Shown in pieces: positions 32,991-42,283 of a DNA stretch of 49,967 nucleotides (positions within the stretch are counted from its first letter, which is position 1; each line of letters opens with the position of its first letter). The notes beneath the pieces were generated by a model. The model was not told where the DNA came from and did no database searches. It was given only the letters and a program-made list of their open reading frames with translations. Source of the DNA: Mycolicibacterium sp. BiH015 (GTDB taxonomy: Bacteria; Actinomycetota; Actinomycetes; Mycobacteriales; Mycobacteriaceae); assembly GCF_027706845.1 (NCBI RefSeq), contig NZ_JAQGCZ010000023.1, forward strand, positions 1 to 49,967, written 5' to 3'. Made by a program: the position numbers and the translations under genes.

Positions 32991-34177
32991 GCCGGTATAC
33001 CGTCCGACACCATGTCGGCGGGGCATTGCTCTCCCGCGAGCGCGAACCGGCCCTGGTGGCCGGCGATCTGACCGGCGGATGGTCACCAGAGGTCTGGATC
33101 GGCGCGCCCGCCCCGGGCGGTCTCGCGTTGCCGCCCGCCGCCCCCACCATGGCGTGGATGTACTCGCCGCGCGGCGTCTTCCTCGATGACCGCCACCTCG
33201 TCGTCGCTGACTCCGGCAATCACCGAGTGTTGTTGTGGCACGGCATCCCTGACCGCGATGAACAGCCCGCCGACGTGGTTCTCGGACAGCCCGACGGCAC
33301 CAGCGAGGGCCGTGCGGCCGGTGGTCGCGGACCCGAGCGCGGCATGAATCTGCCGACCGGCGTGTTGATCCATGACGGCCGGCTGATCGTCGCCGATGCG
33401 TGGCATCACCGAATCCTGGTCTGGAATTCGGTGCCGACCGAAAGCGACATCGCGCCCGACCTCGTCCTCGGGCAAGCGAATGCGTCGGCCATCGAGCCCA
33501 ACGCCGGAATCGAATGCCACGCCGCGTCGCTCTACTGGCCCTTCGGTATCGCCGTCATCGCTTCGGCCTTCTGGGTCACCGACACCGGAAACCGTCGGGT
33601 CCTGGGTTGGCGCAACGGGATTCCCGACCCCGGGCAGCCTGCCGATGTCGTCCTCGGCCAGCCCGACGCCGCGCACCGTGAAGAGAACCGTGGTGGCCCC
33701 CCTGGCCCGGCAAGCTTCCGGTGGCCACACGGGCTCGCCGGCCATGACGATCTGCTGCTGGTCGCCGACGCCGGCGATCACCGTGTCCTGGGCTGGTCAC
33801 CGCAACCGGACCGGGACGGCCCGGCGACCATCCTGCTCGGGCAGCCCGACTTCCACACCGCCCAGGAGTGGCCCTACGGACCACACACCGCGGACCGGTT
33901 CCGGTTCCCCTACGCCATCGGGATGGACGAAGGCCGGGTGGCGATCGCCGACACGGCCAACAACCGAGTCCTGTTGTGGGACAGCGTTGCAATAGACGGC
34001 CGTGGTGCCGACCACGTACTGGCCCAGCCGACGTTCGCCACCAACGGTGAGAACCGCTGGAGTTCCGTCGAACACGACACACTGTGCTGGCCCTACGGTC
34101 TGTCGCTGCATGGCGACCGGCTGGCGGTCGCAGACTCGGGCAACAACCGCGTCGTGATCTGGCGGCGCCTACCGTGA
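32987..34177 (+). CDS. NHL-repeat six-bladed beta-propeller protein
   Basis: A 396-aa protein with six NHL repeats ending in xDxxNxRVLxW, at residues about 74-84, 136-146, 198-208, 260-270, 321-331 and 382-392; the 61-62-residue period predicts a closed six-bladed propeller. Each blade except the last is followed by a VLGQPD-like loop. No signal peptide. NHL proteins recur in group 2a hydrogenase operons, as far as I recall, without known function; a docking or assembly platform is likely. ATG 32987 overlaps the hucE stop. Confidence 0.86.
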   Translation: MSRYTVRHHVGGALLSREREPALVAGDLTGGWSPEVWIGAPAPGGLALPPAAPTMAWMYSPRGVFLDDRHLVVADSGNHRVLLWHGIPDRDEQPADVVLGQPDGTSEGRAAGGRGPERGMNLPTGVLIHDGRLIVADAWHHRILVWNSVPTESDIAPDLVLGQANASAIEPNAGIECHAASLYWPFGIAVIASAFWVTDTGNRRVLGWRNGIPDPGQPADVVLGQPDAAHREENRGGPPGPASFRWPHGLAGHDDLLLVADAGDHRVLGWSPQPDRDGPATILLGQPDFHTAQEWPYGPHTADRFRFPYAIGMDEGRVAIADTANNRVLLWDSVAIDGRGADHVLAQPTFATNGENRWSSVEHDTLCWPYGLSLHGDRLAVADSGNNRVVIWRRLP

Positions 34178-35013
34178 GACCGCGAATCATCCAGGCGGAC
34201 GCACAGATCGGATTCTTCTGGACCACTCCCGACGGCGCCGCGACATCACTGCAGGCGTTGGTTCCCGGAGACGACGAACCCGACCGGCTGGTCGCCACGC
34301 ACCTCGAGGCGCTCGACGATGCGCTGATCATTGCCGCCGCCCGTTTCGGGGACATCCTCGGCGGTGGCCGACGTCCCGACGGGACGGACGAGCGTGACGA
34401 TCTTCTGGAGCTGCACCGCACACTGGACCGCTGCTGCTTCGAATACGCGGCAGCAGTCGATCTCACGGATTTCAAGCCCGACCTACGGGCGGGCAAGATC
34501 ATCGGGACCGCCGTGCTCTTCTCGATCCTGGCCAGGCAACCTCTCGGCCTGCTCGGGCCCGCCCCCCTCGACGGTGCACTCGACGAGCCGACGATCGGGG
34601 TGGTCGGCGGATTCGGCGAGATGTGTGAGGTCGATCCGGCGAAACCGTGGCTCGGCGGGCGCTGGGTGGTGCGAACCGAACAGGGACAACGGTTTCCGCT
34701 GACTCTTCCGATGCTGATGTTCGACAGTTCCGGCGTGAACAAGGAAGCGGCCCGGCAAGAGCACATGGACGCGTTGCAGCGCGTCCTCGACGCGTCGCGC
34801 CGGCCGGACGCCGAACCCGCCGGTGTCGCCTGTGCGCTGGACTGGTTGATGTACGACTGGTTGATGGCCCATCGCGACGGCCCGGACAGCGCCGAGATCG
34901 TATTCCCGAAAGGCCACGAAGGCAGCGCCGCGATCCTCGTCGCAGCCGCTGCCGCGTCGGTGTCCGCGCGGGCCACGTTCGACCCGGGGCTCCTCGGCAT
35001 CTGCGCCCCGTGA
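34174..35013 (+). CDS. Conserved hypothetical protein ending the huc operon
   Basis: A 279-aa cytosolic protein that I do not recognise. It starts RPRIIQADAQIGFFWTTPDG; a helical centre holds two adjacent cysteines (DRCCFEYA) and a single cysteine in GEMCEVDP. ALDWLMYDWLMAHRDG near the C-terminus may form an amphipathic helix. GTG 34174 overlaps the NHL stop, so it is translated with the huc genes, which makes an accessory role in hydrogenase maturation or control the best guess. The last gene before nuoA. Confidence 0.7.
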   Translation: MRPRIIQADAQIGFFWTTPDGAATSLQALVPGDDEPDRLVATHLEALDDALIIAAARFGDILGGGRRPDGTDERDDLLELHRTLDRCCFEYAAAVDLTDFKPDLRAGKIIGTAVLFSILARQPLGLLGPAPLDGALDEPTIGVVGGFGEMCEVDPAKPWLGGRWVVRTEQGQRFPLTLPMLMFDSSGVNKEAARQEHMDALQRVLDASRRPDAEPAGVACALDWLMYDWLMAHRDGPDSAEIVFPKGHEGSAAILVAAAAASVSARATFDPGLLGICAP

Positions 35014-35069
35014 TCTCCGTGCCGCACCGTTCCTGACCCCGCGCCACAGCCGGCTACCCCGTCGGCATC

Positions 35070-35094
35070 CCCCGTCGTTTCCCCCATGACGGGG
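35070..35094. terminator. Weak hairpin between huc and nuo operons
   Basis: CCCCGTC (35070-35076) pairs with GACGGGG (35088-35094) across an 11-nt loop, in the 177-bp gap between the two operons. It is short and lacks a U-tract, so may only attenuate. The rest of the gap shows no clear promoter. Confidence 0.3.
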
Positions 35095-35190
35095 TGATCG
35101 TGGGCACCGCGCACCCGTAAACATGTCAGTGGCCGCAGAGTCGAGAAGCTCTGCATCGCAACGCTGACCCTCGACGAACGGAGCGCACCG

Positions 35191-35550
35191 ATGGGGGTGT
35201 ACCTGCCCGTTCTGGTCATGGGTGCCGTCGCAGCGGCTTTCGCGCTGGGTTCGGTGGCGATCGCGCGCCTGATCGGTCCGCGCCGCGACAACCGGGCCAA
35301 GCTTCAAGCCTACGAGTGCGGCATCGAGCCTGCGCGCCTGCCGATCGGTTCGGCACGGTTCCCGATGAAGTTCTACGTGACGGCAATGCTCTTCATCGTC
35401 TTCGACATCGAGATCGTGTTCCTCTACCCGTGGGCGGTCGCGTTCGACTCGCTGGGGGTTTTCGCCCTCGTGGAAATGCTGTTGTTCATGAGCACCGTTG
35501 CGGTGGCGTACGGCTACGTCTGGCGGCGTGGAGGATTGGCATGGGACTAG
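35191..35550 (+). CDS. nuoA: NADH-quinone oxidoreductase subunit A
   Basis: A 119-aa membrane subunit of complex I with three hydrophobic helices. YECGIEPARL carries the loop cysteine near the quinone site, and FIVFDIEIVFLYPWAV is the family core. It is slightly shorter than the M. tuberculosis protein, missing an insert after the ECGIEP loop. ATG follows GGAG. First gene of a 14-gene operon; its end overlaps nuoB by 10 bp. Confidence 0.95.
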   Translation: MGVYLPVLVMGAVAAAFALGSVAIARLIGPRRDNRAKLQAYECGIEPARLPIGSARFPMKFYVTAMLFIVFDIEIVFLYPWAVAFDSLGVFALVEMLLFMSTVAVAYGYVWRRGGLAWD

Positions 35551-36095
35551 AGGAGAAGCTGCCGGGCGGAATCCTGCTGTCGACTCTGGAGAAGGTCGCC
35601 GGCTATGTGCGCAAGGGTTCGCTGTGGCCGGCGACGTTCGGTCTGGCGTGCTGCGCCATCGAGATGATGGCCACTGCGGGGCCGCGGTTCGACATTGCGC
35701 GGTTCGGTATGGAGCGGTTCTCCGCCACCCCGCGGCAGGCAGACCTGATGATCGTGGCCGGGCGGGTGAGCCAGAAGATGGCACCCGTGCTACGGCAGGT
35801 CTACGACCAGATGGCTGAGCCGAAATGGGTTCTGGCCATGGGCGTCTGCGCATCGACGGGCGGGATGTTCAACAACTATGCCGTGGTGCAGGGCGTCGAC
35901 CACGTGGTTCCGGTGGACATCTACCTGCCGGGATGCCCTCCGCGGCCAGAGATGTTGCTCAACGCCATCTTGGCGTTGCACGCGAAGATCGCGGAGATGC
36001 CGCTGGGTGTCCACCGCGCCGAGGCCATCGCCGCTGCCGAGCAGGCCGCGCTCGGCGCCACGCCCACCATCGAGCTCACCGGGCTCCTGCGGTGA
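35541..36095 (+). CDS. nuoB: NADH-quinone oxidoreductase subunit B
   Basis: A 184-aa peripheral-arm subunit holding cluster N2, which hands electrons to quinone. The ligands C37, C38, C103 and C132 (ACCAIEMM, GVCASTGGMF, LPGCPPRPE) are all present. The start lies inside the end of nuoA and the stop overlaps nuoC (GTGA). Confidence 0.96.
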   Translation: MGLEEKLPGGILLSTLEKVAGYVRKGSLWPATFGLACCAIEMMATAGPRFDIARFGMERFSATPRQADLMIVAGRVSQKMAPVLRQVYDQMAEPKWVLAMGVCASTGGMFNNYAVVQGVDHVVPVDIYLPGCPPRPEMLLNAILALHAKIAEMPLGVHRAEAIAAAEQAALGATPTIELTGLLR

Positions 36096-36721
36096 CCGGG
36101 ATGTTCGGGGTTCGCGGATCGGGCGACACGTCCGGATATGGACGTCTGAGAACGCCCACCGTGGCAAACGTCAGCAGCAGGCCCTACGGCGGATACTTCG
36201 ACGCGGTCGTCGATGTCCTGGAACAGGCACTGGGGGCCGTCGCCGAGGCGGCCATCGAAGATGTGACGGTGCACTGCGGTCAGTTGACGCTCACCGTCAG
36301 GCGAACGCATCTCGTGGAGGTGGCCCGGACACTCCGCGACGAGCCGGGCTTGCGTTTCGAACTGTGTGCAGGTGCCTCGGGTGTGCACCGACCCGACGAT
36401 GCGGGTCGCGAGTTGCAGACGGTGTATCCGCTGATGTCGATCACCTACAACCGGCGAGTGCAGCTGAAGGTTTCCTGCCCCCAATCGGATCCCGTTGTCC
36501 CTTCGCTGTTCTCGGTGTATCCCACCTGCGACTGGCACGAGCGGGAGACCTACGACTTCTTCGGGATCGTCTTCGTCGGGCACCCGGCATTGACCCGGAT
36601 CGCAATGCCCGACGACTGGGAGGGACACCCTCAGCGTAAGGACTACCCGTTGGGCGGGGTGCCGGTGGAGTTTCACGGTGCCACGATCGCGCCCCCGGAT
36701 CAGCGGAGGACCTATCACTGA
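36092..36721 (+). CDS. nuoC: NADH-quinone oxidoreductase subunit C
   Basis: A 209-aa peripheral subunit near the quinone site. The signature DWHERETYDFFGIVF and the C-terminal HPQRKDYPLGG are clear. GTG 36092 gives TGMFGVRGSGDTSGYG, the same conserved N-terminal block as other mycobacterial NuoC proteins but with the usual preceding leader missing. Stop and nuoD start overlap (TGATG). Confidence 0.94.
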   Translation: MTGMFGVRGSGDTSGYGRLRTPTVANVSSRPYGGYFDAVVDVLEQALGAVAEAAIEDVTVHCGQLTLTVRRTHLVEVARTLRDEPGLRFELCAGASGVHRPDDAGRELQTVYPLMSITYNRRVQLKVSCPQSDPVVPSLFSVYPTCDWHERETYDFFGIVFVGHPALTRIAMPDDWEGHPQRKDYPLGGVPVEFHGATIAPPDQRRTYH

Positions 36722-38025
36722 TGACCGACACCGTGATCGACCTGGCAGGTCAGGACTGGGACGACGTCGTCGGCTGCGTCGACCCGGCAGGAGACGGCGC
36801 CGACCGCCTCGTGCTCAACATGGGCCCACAACACCCCTCCACGCACGGCGTCCTGCGGTTGATTCTGGAAATCGACGGAGAGACCGTCACCCGGGCGCGC
36901 TGTGGGATCGGCTACCTCCACACCGGGATCGAGAAAAGCCTCGAATACCGGACATGGACGCAGGGCGTCACCCTCGTCACCCGAATGGACTACCTTTCAC
37001 CGTTTTTCAACGAGACGGCGTACTGCCTCGCAGTGGAGCAACTGCTCGGTGTGACCGCCGACATACCGGAGCGGGCCAGCGTCATCCGGGTGCTGTTGAT
37101 GGAGCTGAACAGGATATCGAGCCACCTGGTGGCGCTGGCGACGACGGGTATGGAGCTCGGCGCGATGAGCGCGATGTTCTTCGGGTTCAAGGAACGCGAG
37201 GAGATCCTGTCGGTCTTCGAGGCCATCACGGGGCTGAGGATGAACCACGGCTATGTGCGTCCCGGCGGCGTCGCCGTCGATCTGCCCGGCGACGGTCTCG
37301 ACCGGGTGCGCAGGTTGCTCGACATCCTTCCCGAGGGTCTGGGAAAACTCCGGAAGCTGCTGCAGCACAACGCTATCTGGAAGGCCCGCACCGTCGGCAT
37401 CGGATATCTGGATCTCGTCGGCGCCATGGCGCTGGGAGTGACCGGCCCGGTGCTGCGATCCACCGGCCTAGCACACGACCTTCGCAAGGCCCAACCCTAT
37501 TGCGGCTATGAGGGCTACACGTTCGACGTGATCACCGACGACGCGTGCGACTGCTACGGCCGCTACCTGATCCGGGTCGAGGAGATGAACGAGTCGATGC
37601 GAATCGTCGAACAGTGTGTGCGTCGTCTCGAGAAGTCCACTGGCGCACCGGTGATGATCGAGGACGAGAAGCTGGCCTGGCCGGCCGATCTCACCGTCGG
37701 CGCCGACGGTCTGGGCAACTCACCCGCTCACGTCGACAGGATCATGGGCCGCTCGATGGAGGGGCTCATCCATCATTTCAAGATCGTCACCGAGGGCTTC
37801 CGGGTGCCCGCCGGCGAGTGCTATGTGGCCGTCGAATCCCCGCGCGGGGAACTGGGCGTCCACATGGTGTCCGACGGTGGGACCCGGCCCTATCGTGTGC
37901 ACTTCCGCGACCCCTCGTTCACCAACCTTCAAGCGGTGGCCGCCATGTGTGAGGGCGGGATGATCGCCGATGTCATCTCGGCGGTGGCGTCGATCGACCC
38001 GGTCATGGGCGGGGTGGACCGATGA
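36721..38025 (+). CDS. nuoD: NADH-quinone oxidoreductase subunit D
   Basis: A 434-aa quinone-site subunit, structurally related to hydrogenase large subunits but lacking the NiFe cysteines. NMGPQHPSTHGVLRLIL contains the quinone-contacting histidine loop; GYLHTGIEKSLEY, MDYLSPFFNE and GVHMVSDGGTRPYR are typical. Stop overlaps the start of a MIRU-like repeat. Confidence 0.96.
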   Translation: MTDTVIDLAGQDWDDVVGCVDPAGDGADRLVLNMGPQHPSTHGVLRLILEIDGETVTRARCGIGYLHTGIEKSLEYRTWTQGVTLVTRMDYLSPFFNETAYCLAVEQLLGVTADIPERASVIRVLLMELNRISSHLVALATTGMELGAMSAMFFGFKEREEILSVFEAITGLRMNHGYVRPGGVAVDLPGDGLDRVRRLLDILPEGLGKLRKLLQHNAIWKARTVGIGYLDLVGAMALGVTGPVLRSTGLAHDLRKAQPYCGYEGYTFDVITDDACDCYGRYLIRVEEMNESMRIVEQCVRRLEKSTGAPVMIEDEKLAWPADLTVGADGLGNSPAHVDRIMGRSMEGLIHHFKIVTEGFRVPAGECYVAVESPRGELGVHMVSDGGTRPYRVHFRDPSFTNLQAVAAMCEGGMIADVISAVASIDPVMGGVDR

Positions 38026-38057
38026 GCGCTTGCGCGAAGAGGAGACTGCCCCGATGA
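38022..38057 (+). repeat. Single MIRU-like unit between nuoD and nuoE
   Basis: It begins GATGAGCGCTTGCGCGAAGA at 38021, the same core as the repeat at 14921-14992. Its ATG to TGA frame encodes MSACAKRRLPR, with the ATG overlapping the nuoD stop and the TGA overlapping the nuoE ATG, so it can pass on translational coupling. Confidence 0.75.
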
Positions 38058-38692
38058 GCGCGGTCGAGCTGCCCCTGGGGCGCCGTCCGCCGGAACCCAC
38101 CCCCAGGATCGGAGGGCGCACAACGTATCCCGGCGACGTCGCAGAACGGCTCACGCGGGACGCGGAGGTCGTCGTGGACCGGTATCCGCACGCCAGGTCG
38201 GCCCTGCTGCCGCTGCTGCACCTCGTGCAGTCCGAGGACGGCTGCCTGACCAGGGCGGGTATCGGTTTCTGCGCCGGGCGTCTGGGGCTGACCGAGGCCG
38301 AGGTGGCCTCCGTGGCGACGTTCTACTCGATGTTCCGGCGCACGCCCACGGGGCGGTACCTGGTCGGTGTGTGTACCAACACATTGTGTGCCGTGATGGG
38401 AGGCGACGCCATCCTCGATTCGCTGCGGGGATATCTGGGGATCGAGCCGGGACAGACCACGCCCGACGGGATGGTGACGTTGGAGCGTGTCGAATGCAAT
38501 GCCGCGTGCGATTACGCGCCCGTCGTGATGGTCAATTGGACCTGCTACGACAACCAGAACTCCGACAGCGCACGGGAACTCGTCGACGGCCTGAGCGCCG
38601 GAGCTCCGGCGCCACCGGCGCGCAGCGCCGCGCCGCGGTCCTTCACCGAGACCTCGCGGATTCTCGCCGGTCTGCCCGAAGGGGTGTGTTGA
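38054..38692 (+). CDS. nuoE: NADH-quinone oxidoreductase subunit E
   Basis: A 212-aa subunit carrying [2Fe-2S] cluster N1a in the NADH module. Ligands C107, C112, C148 and C152 are intact (CTNTLC, CNAAC). A proline- and alanine-rich tail follows the fold. The start is set by a MIRU-like repeat rather than a ribosome site. Presence of E and F means this complex I is the NADH-linked type. Confidence 0.95.
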   Translation: MSAVELPLGRRPPEPTPRIGGRTTYPGDVAERLTRDAEVVVDRYPHARSALLPLLHLVQSEDGCLTRAGIGFCAGRLGLTEAEVASVATFYSMFRRTPTGRYLVGVCTNTLCAVMGGDAILDSLRGYLGIEPGQTTPDGMVTLERVECNAACDYAPVVMVNWTCYDNQNSDSARELVDGLSAGAPAPPARSAAPRSFTETSRILAGLPEGVC

Positions 38693-38693
38693 C

Positions 38694-39971
38694 ATGCCGC
38701 TCACCTCGGTGCTGACCCGTTGTTGGGGCGAGCCGGAGTCGTGGACGCTGGCGTCGTACGTGCGACACGGCGGCTACCGGGCATTGGACAACGCGCTGAC
38801 GATGGCGCCGCATGAGGTCACCGAACTGGTCAAGAATTCCGGTTTGCGGGGGCGGGGCGGAGCCGGGTTCCCCACAGGCGTCAAGTGGTCCTGCATCCCC
38901 GATGACGGCGGCGTGCACTACCTTGTCGTCAACGCCGACGAATCCGAACCCGGTACCTGCAAGGACATTCCGCTGCTGTACGCCTCACCGCACGCGCTCA
39001 TCGAAGGCGCGGTGATCGCGGCCTATGCGATCGGCGCCCGCCAGGTGTTCGTCTACCTGCGCGGAGAGGTGGTGCCGGTGCTGCAGCGGTTGCGCGGCGC
39101 GGTCGCGGAGGCCTACGCCGCGGGATACCTGGGCTCCGGGTTCGACCTGGTGGTCCACGCCGGAGCGGGGGCCTACATCTGCGGCGAGGAGACGGCGCTG
39201 CTGGACTCTTTGGAGGGCCGGCGTGGCCAGCCGCGGCTGCGGCCGCCCTTCCCGGCGGTGGCCGGGCTCTACGGGCGCCCGACCGTGATCAACAACGTCG
39301 AGTCGCTGGCCAGCGTGCCGCCGATCCTGCTCCACGGTGTGGAGTGGTTCCGGTCGATGGGCACCGAGGACAGCCCGGGTTTCACGCTGTACTCGCTGTC
39401 GGGCCACGTGACGCGACCGGGACAGTACGAGGCAGAGCTCGGCATCACCCTGCGCGAACTCCTCGACCATGCCGGCGGCATCCGGGCCGGCCACGAGCTG
39501 AAGTTCTGGACGCCGGGTGGGTCCTCGACACCATTGCTGACAGCCGAACACCTCGATGTGGCACTGGATTACGAGGGTGTGGCTGCCGCAGGCTCCATGC
39601 TGGGAACGAAGGCGCTGCAGATCTTCGACGAGACCACCTGTGTCGTGCGAGCCGTGCGTCGGTGGACGCAGTTCTACGCACACGAGTCGTGCGGCAAGTG
39701 CACGCCCTGTCGTGAGGGCACCTACTGGCTGACCCAGATCTATGCGGGGCTGGAGGAGGGCACCGCCACCACCGATGATCTGAGCAGGCTCGAAGACATC
39801 GCCCGTGCCATGCTCGGTAATTCGTTCTGCGCGTTGGGCGATGGGGCGACCAGCCCCATCACGTCCTCACTCCGATACTTCCGCGCCGAGTACGAGGCGC
39901 ACCTTGGCGGCGGATGCCCCTTCGATCCTCGTGCCTGCGTGCTGTCCCCGCCGCAGGGGGTGCCCGCATGA
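38694..39971 (+). CDS. nuoF: NADH-quinone oxidoreductase subunit F
   Basis: A 425-aa NADH- and FMN-binding subunit. GRGGAGFPTG (53-62) and GAGAYICGEETALL form the nucleotide and flavin site. Cluster N3 ligands C333, C336, C339 (SCGKCTPCREG) and C379 are present. ATG is 1 bp after the nuoE stop; the end overlaps nuoG (ATGA). Confidence 0.96.
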   Translation: MPLTSVLTRCWGEPESWTLASYVRHGGYRALDNALTMAPHEVTELVKNSGLRGRGGAGFPTGVKWSCIPDDGGVHYLVVNADESEPGTCKDIPLLYASPHALIEGAVIAAYAIGARQVFVYLRGEVVPVLQRLRGAVAEAYAAGYLGSGFDLVVHAGAGAYICGEETALLDSLEGRRGQPRLRPPFPAVAGLYGRPTVINNVESLASVPPILLHGVEWFRSMGTEDSPGFTLYSLSGHVTRPGQYEAELGITLRELLDHAGGIRAGHELKFWTPGGSSTPLLTAEHLDVALDYEGVAAAGSMLGTKALQIFDETTCVVRAVRRWTQFYAHESCGKCTPCREGTYWLTQIYAGLEEGTATTDDLSRLEDIARAMLGNSFCALGDGATSPITSSLRYFRAEYEAHLGGGCPFDPRACVLSPPQGVPA

Positions 39972-42283
39972 GGGGCGTTGATCTCGACCTGGTGTCGCTG
40001 ACCATCGACGGCCGCCGAGTCGCGGTGCCCAGGGACACCTTGGTGATCCGCGCCGCCGAAACGATCGGCGTGCAAATTCCGCGGTTCTGCGACCATCCGC
40101 TACTCGATCCCGTCGGTGCCTGCCGGCAGTGCCTCGTGGAGATCGAGGGGCAGCGCAAACCGGTCGCGTCATGCACCACCGTCGTGAGCCCCGACATGGT
40201 GGTGCGCACGCAGTTCACCAGCGTCGATGCCGACTCCGCCCAGCGGGGCGTGATGGAACTGCTGTTGATCAACCATCCGCTGGACTGCCCGGTGTGCGAC
40301 AAGGGGGGAGAGTGCCCGTTGCAGAACCAGGCGATGTCGTCGGGGCGGGCGGAGTCCCGGTTCGACAAGGTCAAACGGACCTATCCCAAGCCGATTCCGC
40401 TGTCCACGCAGGTGTTGTTGGATCGTGAGCGCTGCGTGCTGTGCGCCCGGTGCACGCGGTTCTCCGAACAGATCGCCGGCGACCCGTTCATCGAACTCAT
40501 GGAACGTGGTGCGCTGCAACAGGTCGGCGCTGCAGAGGGCGAGCCCTTCGATTCGTACTTTTCCGGGAACACCGTGCAGATCTGTCCGGTCGGTGCGCTC
40601 ACCGGATCTGCGTACCGGTTCAGGGCACGCCCGTTCGACCTGATCTCCTCACCGAGCGTGTGCGAGCATTGCGCGTGCGGATGCGCCCAGCGAACAGATC
40701 ACCGGCGCGGCAGGGTTCTGCGCCGGCTCGCAGGCGACGATCCGGACGTCAACGAGGAATGGAACTGCGACAAGGGGCGATGGGCGTTCGGCTACCCCGA
40801 CGTCGGCGACCGAATCTGCACGCCACTGATCCGTCGCCACGGTGAGCTGACCACGGCGTCCTGGCCCGAGGCGCTCGCCGTGGCAGCTGCGGGCCTGCAT
40901 GCCGCCGCGGGACGCGCAGGGGTGATCGTCGGTGGCAGGGTGACGGTCGACGACGCCGAGGCCTACGCCGAGTTCGCTCGGAAGACGTTGTGCACCAACG
41001 ATATCGACTTCCGTGTCCGTACCCATTCGGCGGAGGAGGCGGACTTCCTGGCCGCCCGTGTCGCCGGGGTGTCGACGACGCCCACCTATGCCGAGCTGGA
41101 GTCCGCGTCGCTGGTCGTGCTGGCGGGACTGGATCCCGAAGAGGAAGCGCCACTGGTGTTCCTGCGCCTTCGTAAGGCTGTGCGCCGCAGGGGGCTGGAG
41201 GTGCTGGCGGTGGCGCCGTGGGTGACCCGCGGTCTGGAGAAACTGCAGGCGCGGCTGGTGATGACGCGTCCAGGAGACGAGGCAGACGTGCTCGCGCGGC
41301 TGGACCTTCTCCAGGGTGCGATAGTCATGGTGGGTGAACGGTTGGCAGGGTCGGCAGGAGCGCTGACCGCGGCCGCACACCTGGTCGACCGCGCAGGCGC
41401 GCGGTTGGCCTGGATTCCGCGTCGTGCGGGTGACCGTGGTGCGCTGGAGGCGGGATGTCTACCCGGCCTCCTACCGGGTGGCCGCCCGGTGACCAATCCC
41501 CGTGCGCGCGAGCAGGTCGCAGCCGCGTGGCGGACGAACGTTCCGGCCGCTGCGGGCCGCGACACATCGGCGATGGTGGCCGCCGCAGGGGATGGCCTGC
41601 TCGACGCGATCGTGGTCGGTGGAGTCGATCTCGCCGATCTGCCGGATCCGGTGGCCGCGGAGAGGTGCCTCGAGCGAACCGGCTTCATCGTGAGCCTCGA
41701 GCTGCGCCACAGCACTGTCACCGCTGCGGCCGACGTCGTGTTGCCGGTGGCCTCCGTTGCGGAGAAGTCAGGCGCATTCCTGAACTGGGAGGGGCGTCTC
41801 CGGCCGTTCGCGTCGGCGATGCCTTCCCCGGCGATGTCGGATGCCGCTGTCCTGCAGGCATTGTCGACGGCGATGGGCCGCCCGCTGTGCGGATCTGTTG
41901 CACTGAGGACGGGCTGGAACGGCAGACGTGCCGATCTCGCGCCTGTGCCCGATGCGATGGAGCCGCTGCCGCGCAGCGGAGAGGCGATCCTCGCAACGTG
42001 GAAAACCCTGTTGGACAACGGACGGATGCAGGACGGCAGCGCCGCTCTCGCGGGAACCGCCCGAACAGTGGTGGCCCGGATCTCGGCGGCGACAGCTGCC
42101 GAGATCGGGGTTGCCGACGGCGATCCGATCGTGGTGTTCAGCTCGGCGGGGGAGATCACCGCACCGGTGCGCATCACCGCGATGCCCGACCGTGTGGTCT
42201 GGCTGCCGGAGTATTCGGCGGGCTGTGCAGTGCACCGCACCCTGCGTGTGGGCGCGGGGGCGTTGGTGGGAGTGCGTGCGTGA
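39968..42283 (+). CDS. nuoG: NADH-quinone oxidoreductase subunit G
   Basis: A 771-aa Fe-S subunit. N-terminal [2Fe-2S] N1b: C41, C52, C55, C69. N5: H103, C107, C110, C116. N4: C156, C159, C162, C206. The extra cluster N7 ligands are also present (C232, C235, C239, C267). The rest is a molybdopterin-oxidoreductase-like domain without obvious cofactor function, diverged in its C-terminal half. ATG 39968 overlaps nuoF. All expected electron-wire ligands are intact, so the complex should be active. Confidence 0.95.
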   Translation: MRGVDLDLVSLTIDGRRVAVPRDTLVIRAAETIGVQIPRFCDHPLLDPVGACRQCLVEIEGQRKPVASCTTVVSPDMVVRTQFTSVDADSAQRGVMELLLINHPLDCPVCDKGGECPLQNQAMSSGRAESRFDKVKRTYPKPIPLSTQVLLDRERCVLCARCTRFSEQIAGDPFIELMERGALQQVGAAEGEPFDSYFSGNTVQICPVGALTGSAYRFRARPFDLISSPSVCEHCACGCAQRTDHRRGRVLRRLAGDDPDVNEEWNCDKGRWAFGYPDVGDRICTPLIRRHGELTTASWPEALAVAAAGLHAAAGRAGVIVGGRVTVDDAEAYAEFARKTLCTNDIDFRVRTHSAEEADFLAARVAGVSTTPTYAELESASLVVLAGLDPEEEAPLVFLRLRKAVRRRGLEVLAVAPWVTRGLEKLQARLVMTRPGDEADVLARLDLLQGAIVMVGERLAGSAGALTAAAHLVDRAGARLAWIPRRAGDRGALEAGCLPGLLPGGRPVTNPRAREQVAAAWRTNVPAAAGRDTSAMVAAAGDGLLDAIVVGGVDLADLPDPVAAERCLERTGFIVSLELRHSTVTAAADVVLPVASVAEKSGAFLNWEGRLRPFASAMPSPAMSDAAVLQALSTAMGRPLCGSVALRTGWNGRRADLAPVPDAMEPLPRSGEAILATWKTLLDNGRMQDGSAALAGTARTVVARISAATAAEIGVADGDPIVVFSSAGEITAPVRITAMPDRVVWLPEYSAGCAVHRTLRVGAGALVGVRA

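Noticed and set aside
36721..38025. NuoD as a hydrogenase large subunit of a second hydrogenase
   Set aside because: The fold is related, but the four NiFe-binding cysteines are absent and it lies in a full nuo operon.
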